Origin: a bacterium 1xD8-48
GTDB taxonomy: Bacteria > Bacillota > Clostridia > Lachnospirales > Lachnospiraceae
Direction: 5' to 3'
Assembly (NCBI GenBank): GCA_009917455.1
Contig: QZDS01000022.1
Location: forward strand, 1-64,000
DNA: 64,000 nucleotides
Below the pieces are notes generated by a model. It made no database searches and was not told where the DNA came from. It saw only the letters and a program-made list of their open reading frames with translations. The stretch's first letter is position 1. Each line of letters starts with the position of its first letter. Position numbers and translations under genes: made by a program. This document shows, piece after piece, positions 27,178 through 35,326 of the stretch.

Positions 27178-28680
27178 TCACAGCAATTCCGTAATATTTT
27201 CCGGAAGAGCCTGTCCCATAAAAATATCCTTAATCAGGTCAACCATATTTGCCGAAAGATTTGTAAAATGGTCGGTGACATACACCATGCCGTTACAGTA
27301 TGAAATCTGCAGATTCAGAAGATACTGCGTAAACCATTCCACAGATACCAGAAGTTCTTCTCCTCTGCGCAGTGCCTCGCAGTACATGCTGCGTACACTG
27401 TCCTCAATCACGCAGCCGATGCTCCCTTCGGCAAACTGTACTCTTCTTCCGTCTTTTAACATAAGCGTAACCGCCGCTCCGCCCTCTGCCGACTGATATT
27501 CAGCGCCCACCGCTTCTGCCAGAAAGGACAGCGGCGCGCACAGATAGCTTCCCCGAACCTTTTGCTCTCCGTTTAATCCATGATACTTTAACTTATCCCG
27601 GCGAACCGCCTTTTCCCTCATCTGCACCGTCCGGTTTCCTGACCATGCCCTGTCAAAACCTTCCGCCACAGCAAAGGCAAATTCATCTCCTTTACGCGGG
27701 AGTATGGTGTCCGTATGGGTAATGCTTCCGTCCGCTTCCCTTCTGGTTCCGGAAAACAGATAATCCCAATACAGAAAAGCTTCGTCCAGCGTCTGCCCGT
27801 GGTCTCTGTTTTTGATATCCAGATAGACAAGGTCCGCTTTTTTTCCTTTATAAAAGGCAAAATTATTTTCGCCCAAAATACTGATTTCCGGAATCGGCTC
27901 ACATTCATTAATCTTCATCCAGTAAAACCGGTTCAGTTTGTTGACTGTAAATTCGTCATAGGACTTTCCGGGGGGAAGCCCGTTCTTTTCCGGTCGTGAC
28001 TGCCAGATAGCAAGATGCCCGGCTCTGTTCTTTACCGCTCCATCCTTATCAAAGATGGTCGCCGGCTCAACAGGGCCGCCCGAGCCTGCCGCTCCGGCCA
28101 GAATGTTTCCATAATATCGTGCAAACTGTCCTGTCATTATGTTCCCCATGGACATCCCCTGCATAAAAATACGCCCTTCGTCAATATTGTACTTCTCCTT
28201 CATCCTCTCAATCAAAGCAAGAATCATATTGACATCATGATTGTCCTCAATTTTATCCGGCGGCAGGACAATCGGAAGGTCCGGAGCCATATCCTGTGTA
28301 AAATTATCAAAAACGCCTTCGTTCATCCACATCCTTTTCTCATGGGCGTCCGGAAACAGACAGATAAATCCCTCCCTGTCCGCCACCAGCGTCCAGGATG
28401 TGTATACGGCATGACCCCAGCCCGTCATCAGACCGCCGTGAAGCCCGATAACAAGCGGCGCCTTTGAAGAACCGTCATAGCTCTCCGGTACATATTCGTA
28501 CCAGGTATCCTCTGTTCCGTCGATTACCGCCTCGCGAAATTCCTTAAGGCGTTTCGGGTATACAATCGAATTATTACCGTTCTCATTGACTACGATATCC
28601 GTACCTTTAAGCTTCTCCGGCAGGTATTCCCTGTTATCGTCATCAGGTCTTCCCGGAAGTATGGTTATATTTTTCTTCAT
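27178..28680 (-). CDS. PHB-depolymerase-like esterase with stalk domain (paralogue 3)
   Basis: A 500-residue paralogue with the shared lead (LPGRPDDDNREYLPEKL), HGG loop, GMSMG elbow (S177) and NRDHGQTLDE histidine. The C-terminal stalk-like domain (SYLCAPLSFLAEAVGAEY .., VQFAEGSIGCVIEDSVRS .., LVSVEWFTQYLLNL) is complete. Cytoplasmic by sequence. Good ribosome site GGAGGG. It is the fifth gene of the eight-gene operon, 28 bases downstream of paralogue 4 and 33 bases upstream of the 376-residue esterase. Confidence 0.82.
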   Translation of the reverse strand: MKKNITILPGRPDDDNREYLPEKLKGTDIVVNENGNNSIVYPKRLKEFREAVIDGTEDTWYEYVPESYDGSSKAPLVIGLHGGLMTGWGHAVYTSWTLVADREGFICLFPDAHEKRMWMNEGVFDNFTQDMAPDLPIVLPPDKIEDNHDVNMILALIERMKEKYNIDEGRIFMQGMSMGNIMTGQFARYYGNILAGAAGSGGPVEPATIFDKDGAVKNRAGHLAIWQSRPEKNGLPPGKSYDEFTVNKLNRFYWMKINECEPIPEISILGENNFAFYKGKKADLVYLDIKNRDHGQTLDEAFLYWDYLFSGTRREADGSITHTDTILPRKGDEFAFAVAEGFDRAWSGNRTVQMREKAVRRDKLKYHGLNGEQKVRGSYLCAPLSFLAEAVGAEYQSAEGGAAVTLMLKDGRRVQFAEGSIGCVIEDSVRSMYCEALRRGEELLVSVEWFTQYLLNLQISYCNGMVYVTDHFTNLSANMVDLIKDIFMGQALPENITELL

Positions 28681-28708
28681 TTGCAGCCCTCCAATTTTCC
28701 CGTTTTAG

Positions 28709-30211
28709 TCAGTCAAGGGGAACAAGTCTTTCCCTGCCATGCAAAATGTCCCTGATTAAATCCGCCATAAATCTGCCAAGCTCCGCATGATGGTCCGTTA
28801 TATAAACCACATCTTCATAAACCGAAGCACACAGATTAAACAGATATCTGGCAAACCATTCCGCAGATACAAGAAGCTCTCCGTCCCTGAAAAGCGCTTC
28901 ACAGTACATGGCTCTCATAGTGTCGTCTATCACACAGCCGATGCTCCCCACTGCAAACTGTACGCTTCTTCCGTCTTTCAGCGTAAGCGTTACGGATTTT
29001 CCTTCCTCCTCTTTCCTATATTCCGCCTCGAACATTTCCGCCAGAAAGGACAGCGGCACACAGATATATTCGCCTCTTACAATCTTACCGCCGTTTAATC
29101 CATGGTATTTATTTTTCTCCCACCGGACAGCCGGCGCTTTCATTTCCACCTTTTCATTCCGCCAGAAAGCTATGGAACTGCCATCCGCAAAAGCCGCCGC
29201 AAAAGCGTCTCCTTTTCTCTCTATTCTGGAACCGGTATCCTCAATTGTCCCGTCGCTTTTTCTGCGCAGTCCCGAAAAGAAATAATCCCATACCAGCACA
29301 GCCTCGTCAAAAGCATTTCCGTGGTCCCGGTTTCTAATGTCAAGATAGACCATGTCCGCCTTTTTCCCTCTGTAAAAGGCCATGTTGTCTTCTCCGATAA
29401 TGCTGATTTGCGGGGTCTCATGACAGCCATTGATTTCCTGCCAGTACAGGCGGCCATATTTATAAGTAGTGGGTTCGTCGAACTCACACCAGGGCGGCAT
29501 ACCGTTTAATTCCGGTTTCGACTCCCAGACCGGAACCGCTCCCGCTGTATTTACCGGCTTCCAGTCCTTATCGAAGAACTGGCGCAGGTTCAGTATGGAG
29601 CCTCCGGCTCCTGACGCCCCCGCCAGGATATTTCCAAAATATTTCTCAAACTGGGTGGTAAACATGCTTCCGTTAGACATGCCCTGCATGAAAATGCGCT
29701 CTTCATCGATATTGTATTTCTGCTTTATTTTCTCAAGCAGCGCAAATACAAATTTAATGTCATGATTGTCTTCCGGCGTGGGATTCGCATGGTTCTGGCG
29801 CAGTTCCTCCGGTAAGTCTTTTTCGGCCAGCTTTTCTCTATCCGATGCCTCCAGCGTCCAGAGCCTTCTCCTGTGCGCATTTGGAAACACAACAATCACA
29901 TTGTCCCTGTCCGCCACCATAGTCCAGGATGTGTATATAGCCTGTCCCCATCCCGTCATAAGACCGCCATGCATGGACAATACAAGCGGAGTTTTCTCTT
30001 TCGCATCATACCCTTCCGGGACATATTCATACCATTCGTCCTCCTCTCCGTTGACCAGCGCTTCGTGAAATTCCATAAGCCGCTCCGGATAGGGCTGTGA
30101 ATTATTTCCGCTCTCATTTACCACAATATCGGAGCCTTTGATTTTTTCCGGCAGGTATTCCCGGTTATTGTCGTCCGGCGTTCCCGGCCGCAACTTTATT
30201 TTTCCCGTCAA
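28709..30211 (-). CDS. PHB-depolymerase-like esterase with stalk domain (paralogue 4)
   Basis: A 500-residue paralogue starting with TTG at 30211. GGAGGAGAGG lies 4 bases upstream, and the start overlaps the TGA of the previous gene, so it is translationally coupled. The lead carries DDNNREYLPEKI, the elbow reads GMSNG (S179, Asn where the others have Met or Leu), and the His is in NRDHGNAFDE. The stalk-like domain is intact (YICVPLSFLAEMFEAEY .., VQFAVGSIGCVIDDTMRA). The elbow and His-loop differences suggest a distinct substrate preference within the set. Confidence 0.82.
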   Translation of the reverse strand: MTGKIKLRPGTPDDNNREYLPEKIKGSDIVVNESGNNSQPYPERLMEFHEALVNGEEDEWYEYVPEGYDAKEKTPLVLSMHGGLMTGWGQAIYTSWTMVADRDNVIVVFPNAHRRRLWTLEASDREKLAEKDLPEELRQNHANPTPEDNHDIKFVFALLEKIKQKYNIDEERIFMQGMSNGSMFTTQFEKYFGNILAGASGAGGSILNLRQFFDKDWKPVNTAGAVPVWESKPELNGMPPWCEFDEPTTYKYGRLYWQEINGCHETPQISIIGEDNMAFYRGKKADMVYLDIRNRDHGNAFDEAVLVWDYFFSGLRRKSDGTIEDTGSRIERKGDAFAAAFADGSSIAFWRNEKVEMKAPAVRWEKNKYHGLNGGKIVRGEYICVPLSFLAEMFEAEYRKEEEGKSVTLTLKDGRSVQFAVGSIGCVIDDTMRAMYCEALFRDGELLVSAEWFARYLFNLCASVYEDVVYITDHHAELGRFMADLIRDILHGRERLVPLD

Positions 30212-31746
30212 TTTTCCTCTCCTCCTTCCGGCAGCATATCATAATAATTATCCGGTACCGGCGTTCCGTTCAAAATATCTCTAATCAGATCCGCCATATT
30301 GACGGACAGCTCATTAAAATGGTCTGTAATATAAATGACGTCATCGCAGGCGGAAACATGAAGATTAAAAACATATCTGCAAAACCATTCTGCGGAAATA
30401 TACAGCTCGTTTTCCCTCTTGAGGGCTTCGCAGTACATCGCTGTAAGCTCCCTGTCTATTACACAGCCTATACTTCCCCTGGCGAACTGAAGCGTGCGCC
30501 CGTCTTTCAGCAAAAGACATGCGCTGAGCCTGTTTTCCGAGTAAACGCACTGAGCCTCAAAAAAGCCCGCCAGCGTACTTACTGGCACACAGATATAGGC
30601 TCCCCTGACCTTCTGCCCTCCATCCAGACCATGATATTTGAGCTTTTCCCAACGAACCGCCTTGCCGGGCATTTCCACCGTACTGTTATTTTGCCAGGCC
30701 AGCCGTTTTTCCGCCGCAAAGGCCATTGCGAAAGCATCCCCCTTTCTTTCCCTGACAGAACCGGTATTTACAATGGAACCGTCTTTTTTCCTCCTCACAC
30801 CTGAAAAGAGATAATCCCAGATAAGCGCCCCATCGTCCAGCGACTGCCCATGGTCTCTGTTTTTGATATCAAGATATACCAAATCCGCCTTTTTCCCTTT
30901 ATAGAAAGCAAAATTGTTTTCTCCCCTGATGCTGATTTCCGGAACTGCCCCGCATTCGTTCAGGCGCATCCAATACAGCCTGTTGTATTTATTGACTTTA
31001 AGAGCCTCCTCTTTTTCCGGCGGGATATCATTTAATTCCGGCCGTGACTGCCACACGGCAAGATGGCCCGCTTTATTTTTAATTTTTTCATTTTCATCAA
31101 AAAGAAGGGACAAAAAGGTAGCGCAACCGGAGCCTGCAGCCCCTGCCAGTACATTACCGAAATTCCTTGCAAACAGGGACGTCATCATGTTCCCCATGGA
31201 CATTCCCTGCATGAAGATGCGCTCTTCGTCTATGTTATATTTCTTCTTCATCCGCTCTATCAGGCCGAGCGCCAGCTTCACATCATGATTATCCTCTATC
31301 TTCTCCGGCGACTTTAAAAACCCTTCCGGCGCCTGTGTATTACTTTCCGTTCCCGGCTGGTTGGGGTCTGACTCCCATCTGCCCCACTCAACCTGCCAGA
31401 CTCTTCCAACACTTGCGTTGGGAAAGACCACGATAAATCCGTCCCTGTCCGCAGCCATAGTCCAGGAAGTATAAATTGCCTGCCCCCATCCCGTCATCAG
31501 ACCGCCGTGCATGGAAAGTATTAGAGGCGTCTTCTTATCAGGGTCATAGCTTTCCGGCACGTATTCATACCACTCATCCTCTGTATCATCTGCGATTATT
31601 CCGTGAAACTCCTCGAGCCTCTTTGGATAGGGCTGCGAATTATTCCCATTTTCATTAACTACAATATCGGAGCCTTTAATTTTTTCCGGCAGATACTCTC
31701 TGTTGTCATCATCCGGTAGTCCCGGCCTTATATACATTCTTCCCAT
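30208..31746 (-). CDS. PHB-depolymerase-like esterase with stalk domain (paralogue 5)
   Basis: A 512-residue, longest paralogue. It has an extra acidic insertion around residues 120-150 (WGRWESDPNQPGTESNTQAP) before the conserved EDNHDVKLALGLIE. The elbow is GMSMG (S183) and the His is in NRDHGQSLDD. The stalk-like domain (YICVPVSTLAGFFEAQC .., LQFARGSIGCVIDRELTA .., YISAEWFCRYVFNL) and a short acidic tail follow. GGGGGAAAGG lies upstream of ATG 31746. It is the third gene of the operon, directly after the small active esterase, and its end overlaps paralogue 4. Confidence 0.82.
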   Translation of the reverse strand: MGRMYIRPGLPDDDNREYLPEKIKGSDIVVNENGNNSQPYPKRLEEFHGIIADDTEDEWYEYVPESYDPDKKTPLILSMHGGLMTGWGQAIYTSWTMAADRDGFIVVFPNASVGRVWQVEWGRWESDPNQPGTESNTQAPEGFLKSPEKIEDNHDVKLALGLIERMKKKYNIDEERIFMQGMSMGNMMTSLFARNFGNVLAGAAGSGCATFLSLLFDENEKIKNKAGHLAVWQSRPELNDIPPEKEEALKVNKYNRLYWMRLNECGAVPEISIRGENNFAFYKGKKADLVYLDIKNRDHGQSLDDGALIWDYLFSGVRRKKDGSIVNTGSVRERKGDAFAMAFAAEKRLAWQNNSTVEMPGKAVRWEKLKYHGLDGGQKVRGAYICVPVSTLAGFFEAQCVYSENRLSACLLLKDGRTLQFARGSIGCVIDRELTAMYCEALKRENELYISAEWFCRYVFNLHVSACDDVIYITDHFNELSVNMADLIRDILNGTPVPDNYYDMLPEGGEEN

Positions 31747-31764
31747 GTCGTTATACCTTTCCCC

Positions 31765-32574
31765 CTATTCTTCCTCTCTCCGGAATGTCCCGCCAATATT
31801 CAGCCATTCCAGAAACTGTCTGACATGTTTGTTGCAGTACTCCCAGTTATGGGCTCCGTGATCTATGATTCTCTCAAACTCAACCCCCATAGCTTCATAT
31901 TTATCCATAAAAGCAACATTCTCCTGATAGTGCGTATCTTCCATTCCGGTAGCCATATATCCTCTTGGAAATATTTTTCCGGCATCTTTCTGTTTCTTAA
32001 TCATATAGCAGATATCGTCCTCCGTGCCGATAACGTTTTTTCTATCGCCAAAAGCAGACGCGAACATATAAAAGCTATCCTCTGTGTCTTCCTTTTCCGG
32101 AAGAATCTCCGGAACATTTTTTATACCGGAAAATAATCCGAAAGCCGCAAATTTCTCAGGGTCGCGGAGCATCCATTTTAAGGAGCCGTAACCGCCCATG
32201 GAAAACCCGGCTATATAATTTTCCTCCGGATTTTCAGACAGCGGAAACAGATGCCGTACTACTTTCGGAGTTTCCACGGATAACTGTGTGAAATATTTGA
32301 AATCTCCATGCTTCGTATCCATATAACCGGAACAGTATGTACCACTGCACACTACAGCGACTCCGGCCTGCGCCGCATAAAGTTCAAGCGCCGTATATCT
32401 CTGCCAGTCCGTATAATCAAAACCGCCGCCGGACTGCAGCCATAAAACAGGATACCTGTAACCTTCCGGCCTGTCCGCAAGGGAATGTCCCCAGGTATTT
32501 TCCGGGATAATCACATTAACTCCCACTTTCATACGCAGCGCTTCCGAAAAATAATATAATCTGAAATTTGCCAC
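31765..32574 (-). CDS. CE1-type esterase
   Basis: A 269-residue cytoplasmic esterase. YPVLWLQSGGGFDYTDW gives the oxyanion region, GFSMGGYG the elbow (S125), and the C-terminal DHGAHNWEYC the His. I choose the GTG at 32574 because AAGGGGGAATAGCT sits just in front and it lies two bases after the previous stop; a longer frame to 32598 lacks a site. It is the second gene of the operon, directly behind a homologue that lacks the catalytic Ser and His. Confidence 0.84.
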   Translation of the reverse strand: MANFRLYYFSEALRMKVGVNVIIPENTWGHSLADRPEGYRYPVLWLQSGGGFDYTDWQRYTALELYAAQAGVAVVCSGTYCSGYMDTKHGDFKYFTQLSVETPKVVRHLFPLSENPEENYIAGFSMGGYGSLKWMLRDPEKFAAFGLFSGIKNVPEILPEKEDTEDSFYMFASAFGDRKNVIGTEDDICYMIKKQKDAGKIFPRGYMATGMEDTHYQENVAFMDKYEAMGVEFERIIDHGAHNWEYCNKHVRQFLEWLNIGGTFRREEE

Positions 32575-32576
32575 AG

Positions 32577-33350
32577 CTATTCCCCCTTTCCTTTGCACAC
32601 CCAGTCCAGGGCTTTCTTTATCGCTTCATAAAAAGCCAAATCCTCATCTGCATAATTACCGGCTTCAATAACCGTACCTTTCACTATCTCTGCAATCCGT
32701 ATGCTTTCTTCCCTGTACTTCGTTTTTCCTGAAAGCGCAAAGCAAAAGCTTCCGCTCCTCTTCTGACGCGCCAGTGTAAAAATATCATTGCCGCTTCCGG
32801 CAAATTCCCCGATATCGCCAAAGACAGCCCTCAGGGATTCCTCCGTATGGCAGATATCCGTCTCGCCGCCTTCAAGCGCCTTTTTACAGATTTTGTCCAT
32901 ATCAAAAATTCCGTCCACTGCAACACAACCGGAAAATACGTCCGGATACTTTAACGCTGCCTTTACTGCCCCATAGGCCCCTGTGCCAATACCTCCAATC
33001 CAGTTGTCCTCCGCCTTTCCTGATATGGGAAGATTGTTCCGGCAGATGGCGGGAAATTCTTTCGAAAGAAAATTTTCATACTTGGGTCCGTATGCCATAT
33101 TGCTGCATAAAGAATGCTGCGCATCCGGTGCAATAATAAAAATACCGTTCTCCACCGCACATTTTTCTACCGGCATGGCAGTAAAATCAAGAGCCATCCC
33201 TCCTTCATTATGAAGAAGCCACAAAACCGGATATTTTCTTTCATGTTTCCTGTCATCCAGCGCAAGGCCGTTCATTTCGGGAAGAAAAATCTTTGCGCTG
33301 AAAGAACCACACAGCACTGTTGACAGAGCATTTAACTCCAGATAAGCCAT
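32577..33350 (-). CDS. Esterase-like protein lacking the catalytic Ser and His (predicted pseudoenzyme)
   Basis: A 257-residue homologue of the CE1-type esterases next to it. The fold is clear (YPVLWLLHNEGGMALDFTAM, NWIGGIGTGAYGAVKAAL), but the elbow reads GIGTGA where relatives read GFSMGG or GLSMGG, so the nucleophile position is Gly122. The C-terminal HGAHNWEYC segment of its neighbour is replaced by EAGNYADEDLAFY, without the His. The frame is open and long, has AAAGGAGGGTG before the ATG, and is first in the operon, so it looks maintained. A binding, regulatory or partner role is possible; otherwise it is early decay. Confidence 0.8.
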   Translation of the reverse strand: MAYLELNALSTVLCGSFSAKIFLPEMNGLALDDRKHERKYPVLWLLHNEGGMALDFTAMPVEKCAVENGIFIIAPDAQHSLCSNMAYGPKYENFLSKEFPAICRNNLPISGKAEDNWIGGIGTGAYGAVKAALKYPDVFSGCVAVDGIFDMDKICKKALEGGETDICHTEESLRAVFGDIGEFAGSGNDIFTLARQKRSGSFCFALSGKTKYREESIRIAEIVKGTVIEAGNYADEDLAFYEAIKKALDWVCKGKGE

Positions 33351-33379
33351 AATTTCACCCTCCTTTTTTTATTTTTTCC

Positions 33380-33408
33380 ATTGTAACATCCACTGTTTAA
33401 ATTGTCAA
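33380..33408 (-). promoter_or_regulatory. Promoter of the eight-gene esterase/lacI operon
   Basis: On the minus strand TTGACA (plus 33403-33408) and TACAAT (plus 33380-33385) are 17 bases apart, a near-consensus promoter about 30 bases from the first start codon. The -35 box lies inside the AAACGTTT operator. Confidence 0.75.
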
Positions 33409-33417
33409 ACGTTTACA
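33403..33417. promoter_or_regulatory. LacI-type operator O1
   Basis: TGTCAAACGTTTACA, a palindrome centred on AAACGTTT (33407-33414), overlaps the -35 box of the esterase operon promoter. A bound repressor there would block RNA polymerase. The encoded LacI regulator at 24979 is the natural candidate; CcpA is the alternative because the motif resembles a cre site. Confidence 0.65.
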
Positions 33418-33437
33418 TTTCAATATTTATTTTATTC

Positions 33438-33465
33438 TTGACATTTTTACAGTATTTTTTATAAT
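33438..33465 (+). promoter_or_regulatory. Promoter of the YesM/YesN operon
   Basis: TTGACA (33438-33443), 16 bases, TATAAT (33460-33465): full consensus hexamers, about 90 bases upstream of the histidine kinase start. The second operator lies downstream of it. Confidence 0.7.
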
Positions 33466-33524
33466 ATATTTATGGATATAACAATATTTTTTGTCAATAT
33501 TTTCCATTAATTATTCCCTAAAAA

Positions 33525-33538
33525 TGTAAACGTTTTAC
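33525..33538. promoter_or_regulatory. LacI-type operator O2
   Basis: TGTAAACGTTTTAC with the same AAACGTTT core (33528-33535), 121 bp centre to centre from O1. It sits in the leader of the kinase gene, so a bound repressor could act as a roadblock or loop with O1. Confidence 0.6.
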
Positions 33539-33555
33539 TTAAAAGGAAAGGAACA

Positions 33556-35280
33556 ATGACTTTTATGCGCCAGAAAAACTTTTCCATACGGAAACTGCTC
33601 TTGCGGTATCTTCTGATTCTGCTCGGCACTACCTTTTTCAGCCTTCTCCTGTTTTGTTTTTACTCTGTTTCCACTAACATGAAGCAAATCAGATATAATA
33701 ATAAAGCACTGTTGAATACCTATATCTATACGCTGCAGTCGGAAATGAATTCTCTGGATTCGTTTAATCAGGAATTATGTTATGATGATTACATGTTCCG
33801 GCTTCTCGACTGCGGTTATTATTCCGACAGTGAAAAAATTGTTTATGAATATAACCTGAAACGCATTCTCCATAATCAGGTGCCTCCCTACGGCGCCATA
33901 CTGATTTTTGACGATTCGGATTCCGTTTCCATGTACCAGTTCGGCACTCTTATTCCCGGAAGCTATTCTCTGCACATGTACCGACTCAAGGAAGAGCTGA
34001 AAGAATACTGGCTAAGCGCGGAGCCAGGGCTTCTGGGAACCTGGCAGCATTACCGCAATGACAGTTTTTCCGTTCTGATGAATGCCCGGAAACTCAATAA
34101 TCTGTATGTCTGCTCTCTGATTGATTTGAACCACTTTTATCTGCTGGACGATACCGGAGGAGATTACGCCCATCTGGAAATTGGATTTTATGATAACCAG
34201 GACATTCTTGCTCACCGGGAATATTTTGCCGAACTTGGAATAAGCGCCGCCGACTTAAAAAGCAACGGCTCTCATACTTTTCTTTCCCGCTACCTGATTC
34301 AGACCGCTCCTATTGAAGGAACCGATATTTCCATATGCTGTATCCTTCCCGCCAATTATCTCTGGAATTATTCCAGACTGTCCATTGTCCTGATTACTGT
34401 GATTATTGCCGTGCTTTGCGGACTGATTTTATTTACGTTTCAATCCATTAACAACGCGTTGGTGTATCCCCTGAATCAAATCGTCAATGCAACAGACTTG
34501 TTAGCGCAGAATCAGGCGGAAAAGTTTCCTGAAAAATCACAAAGCAATGTTATTGAGTTTCAGACTGTCAACAATGCGTTGAAAGATCTGATTCATCAGA
34601 AAATATCTCTGGAAAAAGACAAACAGCAGGAAATTATCGCCAGAGACCACGCCATGCTGCAATATTTTCAGCTTCAGACACGGTCTCATTTTTTGGCCAA
34701 CTGCCTGAAAAGCCTTTACAGTATGCTGGAAAATAAAGAATATGAAAAAATGCAGCGAATGATACTGGCTTTTTCCAGTCATCTCCGCTATATTTTCCAT
34801 GATAATCTGAAACTGGTATCGCTTCAGGACGAATTGACGGAAGTAAATGATTATTATAATATCATATTAATGGACCGTTCAAAACCTGTTCTGCTGATGC
34901 AGGAAGTTCCTGCCGGACTTATGAATTTCAGGGTTCCGCCTCTGCTGATACAGACTTTTCTTGAAAATTCCATTAAATACAACGCGCAGGACAACAAATT
35001 ACTTTGTTTCAATATTCATATTGAAACAATCTATCTGGAAAACAAACCCGTTATTCAAATTCGCCTCTGCGATAACGGCGTTGGATACTCCCAGGAAATT
35101 CTGAAAAAAATCAATTCAAACGACGGCGACGTCTATGAGGATTTTCACGTAGGTATTTCCAATCTGAAAAAGCGCGTTGAACTGATTTATAAATCAGGCT
35201 TCTCATTTGCTTTTTACAATGAACCTGACGGCGGAGCGTGTTCATTAATATATCTGCCGGCAGACAATAACGAAAGATGA
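33556..35280 (+). CDS. YesM-type sensor histidine kinase
   Basis: A 574-residue membrane kinase sensing an extracellular cue, probably sugar uptake. One helix near residues 13-35 and one near 275-298 bracket an extracellular sensor domain. A HAMP-like linker follows (INNALVYPLNQIVNATDLL). The His_kinase motif reads TRSHFLANCLKSL, where family members usually have INPHFLYN; the His is kept. The HATPase domain has ENSIKYN (N box) and DNGVGYS (G1). AAAAGGAAAGGAACA precedes ATG 33556. The response regulator follows 46 bases later. Confidence 0.88.
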   Translation: MTFMRQKNFSIRKLLLRYLLILLGTTFFSLLLFCFYSVSTNMKQIRYNNKALLNTYIYTLQSEMNSLDSFNQELCYDDYMFRLLDCGYYSDSEKIVYEYNLKRILHNQVPPYGAILIFDDSDSVSMYQFGTLIPGSYSLHMYRLKEELKEYWLSAEPGLLGTWQHYRNDSFSVLMNARKLNNLYVCSLIDLNHFYLLDDTGGDYAHLEIGFYDNQDILAHREYFAELGISAADLKSNGSHTFLSRYLIQTAPIEGTDISICCILPANYLWNYSRLSIVLITVIIAVLCGLILFTFQSINNALVYPLNQIVNATDLLAQNQAEKFPEKSQSNVIEFQTVNNALKDLIHQKISLEKDKQQEIIARDHAMLQYFQLQTRSHFLANCLKSLYSMLENKEYEKMQRMILAFSSHLRYIFHDNLKLVSLQDELTEVNDYYNIILMDRSKPVLLMQEVPAGLMNFRVPPLLIQTFLENSIKYNAQDNKLLCFNIHIETIYLENKPVIQIRLCDNGVGYSQEILKKINSNDGDVYEDFHVGISNLKKRVELIYKSGFSFAFYNEPDGGACSLIYLPADNNER

Positions 35281-35326
35281 TTTTTATTTTGATATGACCT
35301 TGACAAATGGCATCCCGGAGGCTATT

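Noticed and set aside
33403..33417. Strict CcpA cre site
   Set aside because: The symmetric AAACGTTT core fits a LacI-family operator better than the cre consensus, and two copies flank divergent promoters of an operon encoding its own LacI regulator; CcpA binding cannot be excluded.
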